A stretch of 37,234 nt of DNA from Cellulomonas bogoriensis 69B4 = DSM 16987 (GTDB lineage Bacteria > Actinomycetota > Actinomycetes > Actinomycetales > Cellulomonadaceae): assembly GCF_000767165.1 (NCBI RefSeq), contig NZ_AXCZ01000007.1, forward strand, positions 1-37,234. Direction: 5' to 3'. Both the position numbers and the translations under genes were made by a program. Each line of letters starts with the position of its first letter. Position 1 is the first letter of the stretch. The notes under the pieces were generated by a model. The model ran no database searches. It was not told the origin of the DNA and saw only the letters and a list, made by a program, of their open reading frames with translations. Shown piece after piece: positions 15,894-23,487 of this stretch.

Positions 15894-16360
15894 CCGTCCT
15901 GCGGTCGGGCCGCGCGTAGCGCCGACGCCAGGGCCTGCGGTCGCCGTGAGGACACCAGCCACGACGGCGTGGGGTCCTGGGGGTCCAGGACCTCGACGAC
16001 GACGGCGCCCTTGATCCACGCGCGCAGGCACGCGTAGGTCCGTGCATCAGACCCGGGCCCCAACGCTGCGCGGACCCCTTGACGGTCCAGGACCCGCGCG
16101 TCCCCCAGGTGCTCGACAGGGATGTGGGCGCGGCCCGCCCGCAGCGTCCCGTCCTCGACCGTGACCGCGGGTGAGCTGACGACCGCGGCGGCCACGGCGA
16201 CGACCAGGGTGGCCGCCCCGACACCGAGGCCGATCGTCGCCTGCACGGGTACCACGGAGAGGCCGACGACCGCGCTGAACCCGACGACGAACGACCATCC
16301 GAGCGCCCCCGGCCACAGCCTCTCGTGGTGGACCGTGGCGGAGGTCTGGTTGGGCTGCAT
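15863..16360 (-). CDS. DUF3093 family membrane protein
   Basis: A 165-residue protein, beginning MQPNQTSATVHHERLWPGAL. Two adjacent transmembrane helices (about residues 18-40 and 44-64) precede a soluble domain containing VTVEDGTLRAGRAHIPVEHL, RAWIKGAVVVEVLDPQDPTPSWLVSSRRP and a short tail. This matches DUF3093, an uncharacterised actinobacterial family found next to dut and DUF4193. ATG 16360 is preferred over an upstream in-frame ATG at 16420 because that would overlap the dut promoter, and because GATGCT ends 6 bases before it. The last 31 bp overlap the end of the DUF4193 gene on the opposite strand. Confidence 0.83.
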   Translation of the reverse strand: MQPNQTSATVHHERLWPGALGWSFVVGFSAVVGLSVVPVQATIGLGVGAATLVVAVAAAVVSSPAVTVEDGTLRAGRAHIPVEHLGDARVLDRQGVRAALGPGSDARTYACLRAWIKGAVVVEVLDPQDPTPSWLVSSRRPQALASALRAARPQDGHAAHSEQIG

Positions 16361-16372
16361 CCCCCCAGCATC
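16361..16372 (-). promoter_or_regulatory. Possible -10 element before DUF3093 gene
   Basis: Reading the minus strand, GATGCT (16372-16367) is followed by six G and then ATG 16360. The 6-base spacing equals that of the other leaderless starts. The G-run abutting the ATG is too close to act as a normal ribosome binding site. Confidence 0.35.
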
Positions 16373-16420
16373 GCACCGGTGGGGCGGTGGGCTCGTGCCA
16401 CGACCCGTTCGTGTTGCCAC

Positions 16421-16433
16421 TAGAGTCGGCCGG
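16421..16433 (+). promoter_or_regulatory. -10 element for leaderless dut transcript
   Basis: TAGAGT (16421-16426) matches TAnnnT and ends 7 bases before GTG 16434. No Shine-Dalgarno sequence is present between them. Confidence 0.55.
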
Positions 16434-16949
16434 GTGGATCACGCAGCAGCGACTCCCACCGGCGCCACCGTCGACGTCCTGGTGGTGCAGGTCGAACCCG
16501 ACCTGCCGGTGCCCGGCTACGCCCACCCGGGCGACGCGGGTGCCGACCTGTGCACCAGGGTCGATGTCGACCTCGCGCCCGGGGGACGGGTGACCGTGCC
16601 CACCGGTGTGCGGATCGCACTCCCGGACGGGTACGCGGCGTTCGTCCACCCACGGTCCGGCCTCGCCCGCCGACACGGGTTGACCGTCGTCAACGCGCCG
16701 GGGACCGTGGACGCGGGGTACCGGGGTGAGATCGAGGTCACCCTTCTCAACACCGACCGGGACGAGGCGCTCGTGCTGCGCAGGGGCGACCGGATCGCCC
16801 AGCTGGTGGTCCAGAAGGTCGAGCGTGCCAGGTTCGTCCGCGCCGAGCGGCTCCCAGGTTCCCACCGCGGTGAAGGTGGGTTCGGCTCGAGCGGGGGATG
16901 GGACCCCGGCGCCGGCGGGCGGGCGATCGTGCACGAGAACATCCGTTGA
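16434..16949 (+). CDS. dut: dUTP diphosphatase
   Basis: A 171-residue trimeric dUTPase that converts dUTP to dUMP and pyrophosphate, keeping uracil out of DNA and feeding dTMP synthesis. All five family motifs are visible: PGDAGADLC (32-40), HPRSGLARR (72-80), VVNAPGTVDAGYRGEIEV with catalytic Asp93, RRGDRIAQLVV (117-125), and the C-terminal RGEGGFGSSG (145-154) that closes over the substrate. Length agrees with the actinobacterial family plus a short C-terminal tail. It is the first gene of a tight plus-strand cluster with DUF3710 (16 bp gap). GTG 16434 follows a -10 hexamer. Confidence 0.95.
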   Translation: MDHAAATPTGATVDVLVVQVEPDLPVPGYAHPGDAGADLCTRVDVDLAPGGRVTVPTGVRIALPDGYAAFVHPRSGLARRHGLTVVNAPGTVDAGYRGEIEVTLLNTDRDEALVLRRGDRIAQLVVQKVERARFVRAERLPGSHRGEGGFGSSGGWDPGAGGRAIVHENIR

Positions 16950-16965
16950 CCAGGAAGCAGGTGGC

Positions 16966-17682
16966 GTGAGCGTGTTCCGTCGAGGTAAGCGGGGCGGTGA
17001 TCAGGCCTCGGTGGCCGAGGCCGCGAACGAGGCGGGCCGTGAGGAACCGGGTGCGGCGGAGACGTCGCAGGCCACACCGCGGGAGCGAGGTCCGTGGGAC
17101 TCCACCGAGGTGACCGCCCGGGGCCGACGCATCGACCTCGGCCCGCTGTGGCTCCCGGGCCGGGAGGGCATGGAGCTGCGGATGGAGGTCGAGAAGTCCA
17201 GCAAGCTGGTCACGGCTGCAGCGGTCCAGCTCAACGGTTCGGCCCTGCAGGTCCAGGTCTTCGCCGCACCACGCCGGGAAGGTATCTGGGACGAGATCCG
17301 TGCCGAGATCGGGGAGTCCGTCACCAAGCAGGGCGGTTCGGTCGACGACCTTCCCGGTCCGTTCGGACGCGAGCTGCTCGCGAGACTCCCGGTGCGGACC
17401 GCCGAGGGTCGCACCGGTCACCGACCTGCGCGGTTCATCGGTCACGACGGCCCACGCTGGTTCCTGCGGGGTGTCCTCACGGGTAAGGCAGCGGTGGATC
17501 CCGAGGCGGCCCGTGAGCTCGAGGACGTCTTCGCCGACGTGGTGGTGGTGCGCGGGACCGAGCCGCGGGTGCCCCGTGAGCTGCTGGCCCTGACCGTGCC
17601 GGGCCAGCGTCGCCCCGTGGCCCCACCCGAGGCCGCCACCGACCCGCTCGCGCGGGGCCCCGAGATCACCGAGATCCACTGA
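16966..17682 (+). CDS. DUF3710 family protein
   Basis: A 238-residue soluble protein, starting VSVFRRGKRGGDQ, with an Ala/Glu-rich low-complexity N-terminus to about residue 40. The conserved core contains RGRRIDLGPLWLPGREGMEL, QVQVFAAPRREGIWDEIRAE, QGGSVDDLPGPFGREL and FIGHDGPRWFLRGVLTG. This is the DUF3710 signature (M. tuberculosis Rv2696c as I recall). Function is unknown. The GTG start lies 16 bp after the dut stop with a GCAGGTGG ribosome binding site, so it is very likely cotranscribed with dut. It ends 2 bp before the next ATG. Confidence 0.87.
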   Translation: MSVFRRGKRGGDQASVAEAANEAGREEPGAAETSQATPRERGPWDSTEVTARGRRIDLGPLWLPGREGMELRMEVEKSSKLVTAAAVQLNGSALQVQVFAAPRREGIWDEIRAEIGESVTKQGGSVDDLPGPFGRELLARLPVRTAEGRTGHRPARFIGHDGPRWFLRGVLTGKAAVDPEAARELEDVFADVVVVRGTEPRVPRELLALTVPGQRRPVAPPEAATDPLARGPEITEIH

Positions 17683-17684
17683 GC

Positions 17685-18101
17685 ATGGCTCCTGGTACGA
17701 CCAAGGTCCGGACCGCGGTGCGCAACCTCCTGGCCTCCCGTGCGGAGATGGAGGCCTCCGAGGAGCGCCGTGAGGCACGCCGGCACGGGTGCACCGCGGT
17801 GACCGAGCTGGTCGACCGGCGTCGGGCCGAGGTCACCGGCGTGCTGCGCAGCGTGACCCTGCGGCCACGGCGGGCGGTGCCGGCCCTCGAGGCGGAGCTG
17901 TTCGACGGCAGCGGCTCCCTGCGCGTGGTGTGGCTCGGGCAACGTCGGATCCGGGGCGTCGAACCCGGACGGCGCACCCGGGTCGAGGGCTTCGTGTGCA
18001 TCCAGGAAGGCAGGTTGACCATGTTCAACCCCCGGTACGAGCTGATCCCCTCGGCCGAGGAGCTGGCGGCGGTCGAGGACGTCACGGCCCGCCATGGCTG
18101 A
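17685..18101 (+). CDS. OB-fold nucleic-acid-binding domain protein
   Basis: A 138-residue protein. After a basic helical N-terminus (NLLASRAEMEASEERREARR) comes an OB-fold: VTGVLRSVTLRPRRAVPALE, AELFDGSGSLRVVWLGQRRI, VEPGRRTRVEGFVCIQEGR and NPRYEL. The fold resembles the RecG-wedge/tRNA-anticodon OB family and suggests nucleic-acid binding; the partner is unknown. It starts 2 bp after the DUF3710 stop and overlaps the DUF3159 start by 8 bp, so it is part of a coupled operon. It corresponds to Rv2694c in the mycobacterial arrangement as I remember it. Confidence 0.85.
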   Translation: MAPGTTKVRTAVRNLLASRAEMEASEERREARRHGCTAVTELVDRRRAEVTGVLRSVTLRPRRAVPALEAELFDGSGSLRVVWLGQRRIRGVEPGRRTRVEGFVCIQEGRLTMFNPRYELIPSAEELAAVEDVTARHG

Positions 18102-18867
18102 CCGCGACGAGACCACGCCGGGTCCCGCGGACGAGGCGCCTCAGGGCGCGGAGCCCACCGGCCCAGGTACCGAGGAGGACCCGGACGCCACTGCCACGTC
18201 TCGCCGCGGGGTCCAGGTGCTCGCCGGTGAGGAGTTCTCGTTCGCCGAGGCCATCGGTGGGGTGCGAGGACTGGTGGAGTCGGCCGCGCCCGCGGTCGTG
18301 TTCATCACGGTGTTCGTCCTCTGGCGGGAGCTGACGCCGGCCCTCGTGGCCGCCGCAGCGCTGGCGTTGGTCGCGGTCGTGGTCCGGCTGGTGCAGCGGA
18401 CCCCGGCCACGCAGGCGTTCTCCGGGGTGATCGGCATCGCGATCGCGGTGGTCTGGGCCTGGAACACCGGCGAGGCTGCCGACTTCTTCGCCTGGGGCCT
18501 GTGGGTCAACGTCGCGTGGGGGATCGGGGCGACGGTGTCGGTGCTCGTCGGCTGGCCCGTGGTCGGGGTGCTGGTCAGCCTCCTGCGGGGGGAGGACATG
18601 TCATGGCGACGCGATCCGGCCGCCCGGGGCCTGCGCCGCCGTTACGCGTGGGCGACCTGGCTGTGGGTCGGGGTCTTCGGGGCCCGCCTCGCGGTCCAGG
18701 TGCCCCTCTACCTGCAGGGCGCCGACGCCGTGGGGTGGTTGGGGACCGCGCGACTGCTGATGGGGGTGCCGTTGTTCGCCGTCGGGCTGTGGCTCACGTG
18801 GCTGCTGGTGGCTTCACCAGCAGCGCGTGGAGCGCGTCCCGGTCCGCCTCCGAGCCCGCCACGATGA
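18094..18867 (+). CDS. DUF3159 family membrane protein
   Basis: A 257-residue integral membrane protein. Residues 1-45 are acidic and disordered. The conserved QVLAGEEFSFAEAIGGVRGL then precedes about six hydrophobic helices (AAPAVVFITVFVLW, LVAAAALALVAVVV, FSGVIGIAIAVVWAW, LWVNVAWGIGATVSVLVGW, TWLWVGVFGARLAV, LLMGVPLFAVGLWLTWLLVA). The family is uncharacterised but constantly neighbours the TrkA/RCK genes in actinobacteria. It starts inside the OB-fold gene (8-bp overlap). Its last 74 bases overlap the 3' end of the convergent RCK gene, encoding a Pro/Arg-rich tail (ARGARPGPPPSPPR) that may be a recent extension. Confidence 0.86.
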   Translation: MADRDETTPGPADEAPQGAEPTGPGTEEDPDATATSRRGVQVLAGEEFSFAEAIGGVRGLVESAAPAVVFITVFVLWRELTPALVAAAALALVAVVVRLVQRTPATQAFSGVIGIAIAVVWAWNTGEAADFFAWGLWVNVAWGIGATVSVLVGWPVVGVLVSLLRGEDMSWRRDPAARGLRRRYAWATWLWVGVFGARLAVQVPLYLQGADAVGWLGTARLLMGVPLFAVGLWLTWLLVASPAARGARPGPPPSPPR

Positions 18868-19468
18868 GCAGCTCGTCACCGGCCTCCAGGGTGTCGTCGA
18901 CGCTGGGGGCGATGGGAAGCTGCCCGCGGATGATGGCCGCCAGCACGGTGTCGGGCGGCCAGACGACCTGACCGACGCGCACCCCGACCAGGGGGGAGTC
19001 CTCGGGGAGCGTGAGCTCCAGGATGTCCGCACCGGACTGGTGGAACGTGAAGATCTTCACCAGGTCCCCGACCGCCACGGCCTCCTCGACCATGGCGGTC
19101 ATGATCCGCGGGGTGGACACCGCGACGTCCACGCCCCACGCCTCGTCGAACATCCACTCGTTGCGGGGGTTGTTGACGCGTGCCACCGTCCGGGGAACCC
19201 CGTACTCGGTCTTGGCGAGCAGGGACACGACGAGGTTCACCTTGTCGTCACCGGTCGCTGCCACGATCACGTCGCACTCGTCCGCCCGCGCCTCGGTGAG
19301 GGTCGGGAGCTCGCACGCGTCCGCCAGCAGCCACTCGGCCTCCGCGACGGACGCGACCCGCATCGCCGACGGCTGCCGGTCGATCAGCGTGACCTCGTGC
19401 TCGGCTGCGATCAGCTCGGTGGCGATCGACCGCCCCACCGAGCCCGCGCCCACGATCACCACCCGCAT
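18794..19468 (-). CDS. TrkA/RCK potassium-uptake regulatory protein (second of pair, CeoC-like)
   Basis: A 224-residue cytosolic RCK protein. It has a TrkA_N Rossmann domain with MRVVIVGAGSVGRSIATELI (GxGxxG), LIDRQ at the end of strand 2 (an acidic residue for NAD(H) or nucleotide ribose) and DVIVAATGDDKVNLVVSLLA. A TrkA_C domain (LELTLPEDSPLVGVRVGQVV, LEAGDELLIVAG) follows. Such proteins bind nucleotides and gate K+ transporters. It starts in the stop codon of the upstream RCK gene (TGATG), so translation is coupled. No TrkH/KtrB channel gene lies in the window; the nearest transporter is the divergent KimA-like permease. Its 3' end overlaps DUF3159 by 74 bp. Confidence 0.9.
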   Translation of the reverse strand: MRVVIVGAGSVGRSIATELIAAEHEVTLIDRQPSAMRVASVAEAEWLLADACELPTLTEARADECDVIVAATGDDKVNLVVSLLAKTEYGVPRTVARVNNPRNEWMFDEAWGVDVAVSTPRIMTAMVEEAVAVGDLVKIFTFHQSGADILELTLPEDSPLVGVRVGQVVWPPDTVLAAIIRGQLPIAPSVDDTLEAGDELLIVAGSEADRDALHALLVKPPAAT

Positions 19469-20133
19469 CACGACACCTCCGGCGGCAGGTGGGTCAGCAC
19501 CCGTTCCACGCGCGGGAGGTCGGTGGACCGGACGAGGACGTGCACCACGTCGTTCTCCTGCAGCACCGTGGCGGGGCCCGGGAGCACCCCGTCGCCGTAC
19601 CGTGTCAGGTACGCCACCCGGGCCCCGGTCACCGACTCCAGCTGGGCCACAGGCATGCCCACCCAGCCCGGGTGGACGTCGACCTGGGCCATCGAGATCT
19701 GCCCCGAGGCGTCCCGGTACTCGTCCGTGGCGCCCATCGGGAGCATGCGTCGCAGGACCTGATCGGCCGTCCACCGCACCGTGGCCACGGTCGGGATGCC
19801 CAGTCGCTGGTAGATCTCCGCACGGTGCGGGTCGTAGATCCGGGCCACGACGTTCGTCACCCCGTACGTCTCGCGCACCACCCTGGCCGCGAGGATGTTG
19901 GAGTTGTCGCCGTCGGAGACGGCCGCGAAGGCGTAGGCGTCCTCCACCCCGGCCTGCACGAGGGTCCCGCGGTCGAACCCGAGGCCGGTGACCCGTTTGC
20001 CGTTGAACGCCGCGTCCAGGCGGCGGAACGCGTCCGAGCTCTGGTCGATCACGGCGACGGAGTGCCCGCGACCCTCGAGCGACTGGGCGAGGGTCGCGCC
20101 GACGCGGCCGCAACCCATGATGACGAAGTGCAC
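19468..20133 (-). CDS. TrkA/RCK potassium-uptake regulatory protein (first of pair, CeoB-like)
   Basis: A 221-residue RCK protein. The Rossmann N-terminus is MHFVIMGCGRVGATLAQSLE with VIDQS at strand 2 and DAYAFAAVSDGDNSNILAAR. The TrkA_C domain includes VDVHPGWVGMPVAQLESVTG and LQENDVVHVLVRSTDLPRVE. The two RCK proteins resemble CeoB/CeoC of mycobacteria and probably form a mixed ring that senses nucleotide state and controls K+ uptake. The GTG start (20133) lies 8 bases after TATAGC and lacks a ribosome binding site, so the message may be leaderless. It is divergent from the permease with 61 bp between the starts. Confidence 0.9.
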   Translation of the reverse strand: MHFVIMGCGRVGATLAQSLEGRGHSVAVIDQSSDAFRRLDAAFNGKRVTGLGFDRGTLVQAGVEDAYAFAAVSDGDNSNILAARVVRETYGVTNVVARIYDPHRAEIYQRLGIPTVATVRWTADQVLRRMLPMGATDEYRDASGQISMAQVDVHPGWVGMPVAQLESVTGARVAYLTRYGDGVLPGPATVLQENDVVHVLVRSTDLPRVERVLTHLPPEVS

Positions 20134-20147
20134 GGCCAGACGCTATA
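20134..20147 (-). promoter_or_regulatory. -10 element for the RCK gene pair
   Basis: On the minus strand TATAGC (20147-20142) precedes GTG 20133 by 8 bases. It is back to back with the permease promoter: 33 bp separate the two hexamers, so one regulator could act on both. Confidence 0.45.
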
Positions 20148-20180
20148 CCCACCCGCGCGACCGCGCTCGTGCCTTCGGCC

Positions 20181-20194
20181 TAGCATGGTGCCTC
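20181..20194 (+). promoter_or_regulatory. -10 element for the KimA-like permease
   Basis: TAGCAT (20181-20186) ends 8 bases before GTG 20195. There is no Shine-Dalgarno sequence and no room for a c-di-AMP riboswitch between promoter and start. Confidence 0.5.
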
Positions 20195-22228
20195 GTGTCC
20201 GACGTCGTCGACGCCGCCAAGCGGCTCCTGCTCGGCAGGCCCGTGCGCAGCGAGCACCAGCGCCGCGCCCTGCTGCCCAAGCGCCTGGCGCTGCCGACCT
20301 TCGCCTCGGACGCCCTGTCGTCCCTGGCCTACGCCCCGGACGAGATCCTCCTGGCGCTGTCGATCGCCGGGCTCAGCGCCCTGCTGATCTCCCCGTGGGT
20401 GGGTCTGGCAGTCGCGGTGGTGCTGGCGGTGGTGATCGCCTCGTACCGCCAGAACGTGCGCGCCTACCCCTCCGGGGGAGGCGACTACGAGATCGCGACG
20501 ACCAACCTCGGTCCGCGGGCGGGCCTCGGCGTCGGCAGCGCGCTCCTCGTCGACTACGCGCTCACCGTCGCGGTCTCGGTGTCCTCGGCAGCCCAGTACG
20601 TCGTGGTGCTCGTGCCCGCGCTCGCCGGTCGTGAGACCGAGTTCGCGATCGTCCTGGTGCTGATCCTGACCCTGGCCGGGCTGCGGGGCCTGCAGCGGCG
20701 CAGCCCGTGGCTGGTCGTGCCGGTCTACCTCTTCATGGGGGCCCTGGGGGCGACGGCCGTGGTGGGTGCCGTGCGGTACGCCACGGGCACCCTGCCGGTC
20801 GCGGCCAGCGGGCAGCTGGACGTGGTCCCCCTGGACGCCGTCGACCAGGGCCTGATGGGTCTGGCGGGCGCCCTGATCGTGCTGCGTGCGTTCACCAGCG
20901 GCTGCGCGGCACTCACGGGCGTGGAGTCCGTCGCCACGGGCGTGGGCTCGTTCCGGCGCCCGCGTGGTGCCAACGCGGCGGCGACCCTGGCCCTGCTTGG
21001 CATCCTGTCCATCACCTTCCTGATGTCGATCCTGCTGCTCGCCCAGGCCGCCGGGGTCCGGTACGTGGCCGACCCCGCACGCCAGCTCCTGGCCGCGGGG
21101 GAGCCGGTGGGCGAGGGGTACGTGCAGCACCCCGTCCTCGGACAGCTCGCCGAGGTCGTGTTCTCGGGTTTCGCGCCGGCTGTCGTCGTCACGGTCGCGG
21201 CCACCGCGCTGGTGCTCGTGCTCGCGGCGGCCAGCGCCTTCACGCAGTTCCCCACGTTGGGGTCGATCCTGGCGCGCGACGGGTACCTCCCACGTCAGCT
21301 GCACACCCGTGGTGACCGGCTCGTGTTCTCGAACGGGATCCTCACCCTCGCGGCAGGCGCGATCGTCCTGGTCTGGAGCCTCGACGCGTCCGTCACCCGG
21401 CTCATCCAGCTGTACATCGTGGGGGTGTTCGTCTCGTTCACCCTCAGCCAGGCCGGCATGGTCGCGCACTGGAACCGGCACCTGCGCACCGAGCCCGACC
21501 CCCGCACCCGGGTCGGCATGCTCAGGTCGCGTGTGGTCAGCACCGTCGGCCTCGCGCTCACCGGCACGGTCCTGGTGGTCGTCCTCGTCACCCGCTTCAC
21601 GCTGGGTGCCTGGATCACGGTCGTGCTCATGGGCCTGCTGTTCGTGGTGATGACCGGGATCCGTCGGCACTACGACCAGGTCCACGACGAGCTCGCGCTC
21701 GGCCCGGAGCCGGCAGCCAGCCGAGCGCTGCCCAGCCGTGTGCACGCCATCGTCCTGGTCTCGCGCCTCCACAAACCCACCATGCGTGCCATCGCCTACG
21801 CCCGCGCCGCGCGGCCCTCGGTCCTGGAGGCCGTCACCGTCAGCGTCGACCCAGAGGAGCTCGCCGAGCTCCGGCAGCAGTGGGAGCAGCTCGACCTGCC
21901 CCTGACCCTGAAGGTCCTGGACTCGGCGTACCGCGACCTGACCCGCCCGGTCCTGGGCTACGTGCGCTCGATCCGCCGGGAGAGCCCCCGGGACCTGGTC
22001 GTGGTGTACGTCCCGGAGTACGTCGTGGGGCACTGGTGGGAGCGGCTCCTGCACAACCAGAGCGCCTCACGCCTGCGGAGCCGTCTGCTCCTGACCCCCG
22101 GGGTGGTCGTGGCCTCGGTGCCGTGGCGGCTGCGGTCGTCGGTCGAGGTCGACGGACCGGTCACCACCCCACCCCCGCCCGACCCGCACGTCACACCACC
22201 CCCGGAGGACGACCCCGATGACCGTTGA
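20195..22228 (+). CDS. APC-superfamily permease, KimA-type potassium importer
   Basis: A 677-residue protein with about 12 transmembrane helices (to residue about 490) and a cytosolic C-terminal domain of about 160 residues. Signature stretches match B. subtilis KimA (YdaO) as I recall it: FASDALSSLAYAPDEILLAL, SYRQNVRAYPSGGGDYEIAT, LLVDYALTVAVSVSSA, AFTSGCAALTGVESVATGVG, ILARDGYLPRQLHTRGDRLV, and in the tail HWWERLLHNQSASRLRSRLL. KimA is a high-affinity, proton-coupled K+ importer inhibited by c-di-AMP. The potassium role is supported by the divergent pair of RCK genes. The last 11 bases overlap the methyltransferase start. A Pro-rich tail (TTPPPPDPHVTPPPEDD) ends the protein. An amino-acid permease is the main alternative and less likely. 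Confidence 0.85.
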   Translation: MSDVVDAAKRLLLGRPVRSEHQRRALLPKRLALPTFASDALSSLAYAPDEILLALSIAGLSALLISPWVGLAVAVVLAVVIASYRQNVRAYPSGGGDYEIATTNLGPRAGLGVGSALLVDYALTVAVSVSSAAQYVVVLVPALAGRETEFAIVLVLILTLAGLRGLQRRSPWLVVPVYLFMGALGATAVVGAVRYATGTLPVAASGQLDVVPLDAVDQGLMGLAGALIVLRAFTSGCAALTGVESVATGVGSFRRPRGANAAATLALLGILSITFLMSILLLAQAAGVRYVADPARQLLAAGEPVGEGYVQHPVLGQLAEVVFSGFAPAVVVTVAATALVLVLAAASAFTQFPTLGSILARDGYLPRQLHTRGDRLVFSNGILTLAAGAIVLVWSLDASVTRLIQLYIVGVFVSFTLSQAGMVAHWNRHLRTEPDPRTRVGMLRSRVVSTVGLALTGTVLVVVLVTRFTLGAWITVVLMGLLFVVMTGIRRHYDQVHDELALGPEPAASRALPSRVHAIVLVSRLHKPTMRAIAYARAARPSVLEAVTVSVDPEELAELRQQWEQLDLPLTLKVLDSAYRDLTRPVLGYVRSIRRESPRDLVVVYVPEYVVGHWWERLLHNQSASRLRSRLLLTPGVVVASVPWRLRSSVEVDGPVTTPPPPDPHVTPPPEDDPDDR

Positions 22229-23444
22229 AGCAGCACCGGTCGAGCTGACCGTCGGGCCTCCGGCGCACGGAGGGCACTGCGTCGCGCGCCACGACGGCAG
22301 GGTCGTGTTCGTGCGGCACGCCCTGCCCGGGGAGCGGGTGCGCGCGAGGTTGACCGATGCCCGCCCGGGCGCACGGTTCTGGCGGGCCGACGCGGTCGAG
22401 GTCCTGGAGGCCTCCACCGACCGGGTCGAGCAGGTCTGGCCCGAGGCCGGACCCGGTGGGGTGGGTGGAGGCGAGCTGGGGCACGTCGCGCTCCCCGCCC
22501 AACGGCGGTGGAAGTCCGCCGTCGTGGGCGAGCAGCTGCGCCGGGTCGGTGGGCTGGACGTGGCCGACGTCCCGGTCCACGGCTGCCCCTCGGACACCGA
22601 CGGCCGGGGGTGGCGGACGCGGATCGAGCTCGTGGCCGACGCCGAGGGCCGGGCGGGCATGCACCGGCACCGGTCGTCGGAGGTCGTCCCCCTGACCACG
22701 ATGCCGCTCGCCGTGCCGTGGATGGACGTCGAGGGGCTGCTGGCCCGCCGCTGGCCACCGGGCGGTCGCCTGTCGGTGGTCGCGCCCGAGCACGACCGCC
22801 GGGTGGTGCTGGTCGACGGGGTGCCGTGGGGGGAGCGGGGGCCGGACACCCGAACCAACGCCCGCACGAGCGTGCGGGAGCAGGTGACCGTCGCCGGGAC
22901 CGAGCACACCTGGCGGGTGGGTGCCGCAGGCTTCTGGCAGGTCCACCGCGACGCTCCGGCGGTGCTCGCCGAGGCCGTCCTGGCCGCCCTCGAGGGGCTG
23001 GGCGGGATGACCTTGGTGGACCTGTACTCCGGCGCGGGGATGCTCACCCGACCGATGGCCGTGCTGGCCGGTGCCGAGGGTCGGGTCCACGCGGTCGAGG
23101 GCGACCGCCGTGCGGTGCGCGACGCCCGGCGCAACCTGCACGACGCGCAGGGGGTCACGCTGCACCACGGGCCGGTGGCCGAGGTCCTGGACTCCGGGGC
23201 GGTGCCCTCCGCGGACGCCGTGGTCTTGGACCCCCCGCGGGTCGGTGCCGGGAGGCGGGTCGTGGAGCAGGTGGTGGCCCTGGCGCCGGGACGTGTCGTC
23301 TACGTCGCGTGCGACCCCGCAGCCCTGGCCCGGGACCTGGGGTATCTTGCCGACCACGGCTACCGCGGGGCGCAGGTCACCGCGTTCGACCTGTTCCCGG
23401 CCACCCACCACGTGGAGTGCGTGGCCGTCGTGGACCGCGCGTGA
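22218..23444 (+). CDS. TrmA/RumA-family RNA (uracil-C5) methyltransferase
   Basis: A 408-residue class I SAM-dependent methyltransferase. The N-terminal TRAM-like domain (ELTVGPPAHGGHCVARHDGR, FVRHALPGERVRARL) binds RNA. The catalytic half has GFWQVHRDAP, LVDLYSGAGMLTRPM (SAM motif I), DAVVLDPPRVGAG and VYVACDPAALARDL with nucleophile Cys365. It ends DLFPATHHVECVAVV with the likely base Glu. Only four cysteines are present and none make the four-Cys iron-sulfur motif of RumA, so it resembles the Fe-S-free members. The target (tRNA U54 or a 23S rRNA uridine) is not decidable. The ATG lies 11 bp inside the permease gene with GGAGG 8 bases upstream. A strong hairpin follows the stop. Confidence 0.88.
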   Translation: MTVEAAPVELTVGPPAHGGHCVARHDGRVVFVRHALPGERVRARLTDARPGARFWRADAVEVLEASTDRVEQVWPEAGPGGVGGGELGHVALPAQRRWKSAVVGEQLRRVGGLDVADVPVHGCPSDTDGRGWRTRIELVADAEGRAGMHRHRSSEVVPLTTMPLAVPWMDVEGLLARRWPPGGRLSVVAPEHDRRVVLVDGVPWGERGPDTRTNARTSVREQVTVAGTEHTWRVGAAGFWQVHRDAPAVLAEAVLAALEGLGGMTLVDLYSGAGMLTRPMAVLAGAEGRVHAVEGDRRAVRDARRNLHDAQGVTLHHGPVAEVLDSGAVPSADAVVLDPPRVGAGRRVVEQVVALAPGRVVYVACDPAALARDLGYLADHGYRGAQVTAFDLFPATHHVECVAVVDRA

Positions 23445-23449
23445 GGGTC

Positions 23450-23477
23450 AGCGGCGCGGGCGTCTCCCCGCGCCGCT
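23450..23477 (+). terminator. Hairpin terminator after the methyltransferase gene
   Basis: A perfect 11-bp inverted repeat (AGCGGCGCGGG at 23450-23460, CCCGCGCCGCT at 23467-23477) with a 6-base loop, beginning 6 bases after the stop. It separates the permease-methyltransferase operon from the acn promoter 10 bases further on. Confidence 0.75.
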
Positions 23478-23487
23478 GCCGTTCAGG

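Noticed and set aside
18794-18867. Frameshift or pseudogene at the DUF3159/RCK overlap
   Set aside because: Both proteins are complete for their families: the RCK C-terminal domain is whole and all DUF3159 helices are present. A true overlap is the simpler reading.
20148-20194. c-di-AMP (ydaO) riboswitch before the KimA-like gene
   Set aside because: KimA genes in Firmicutes carry this riboswitch, but here only 61 bp separate the divergent starts and the message seems leaderless, leaving no room.
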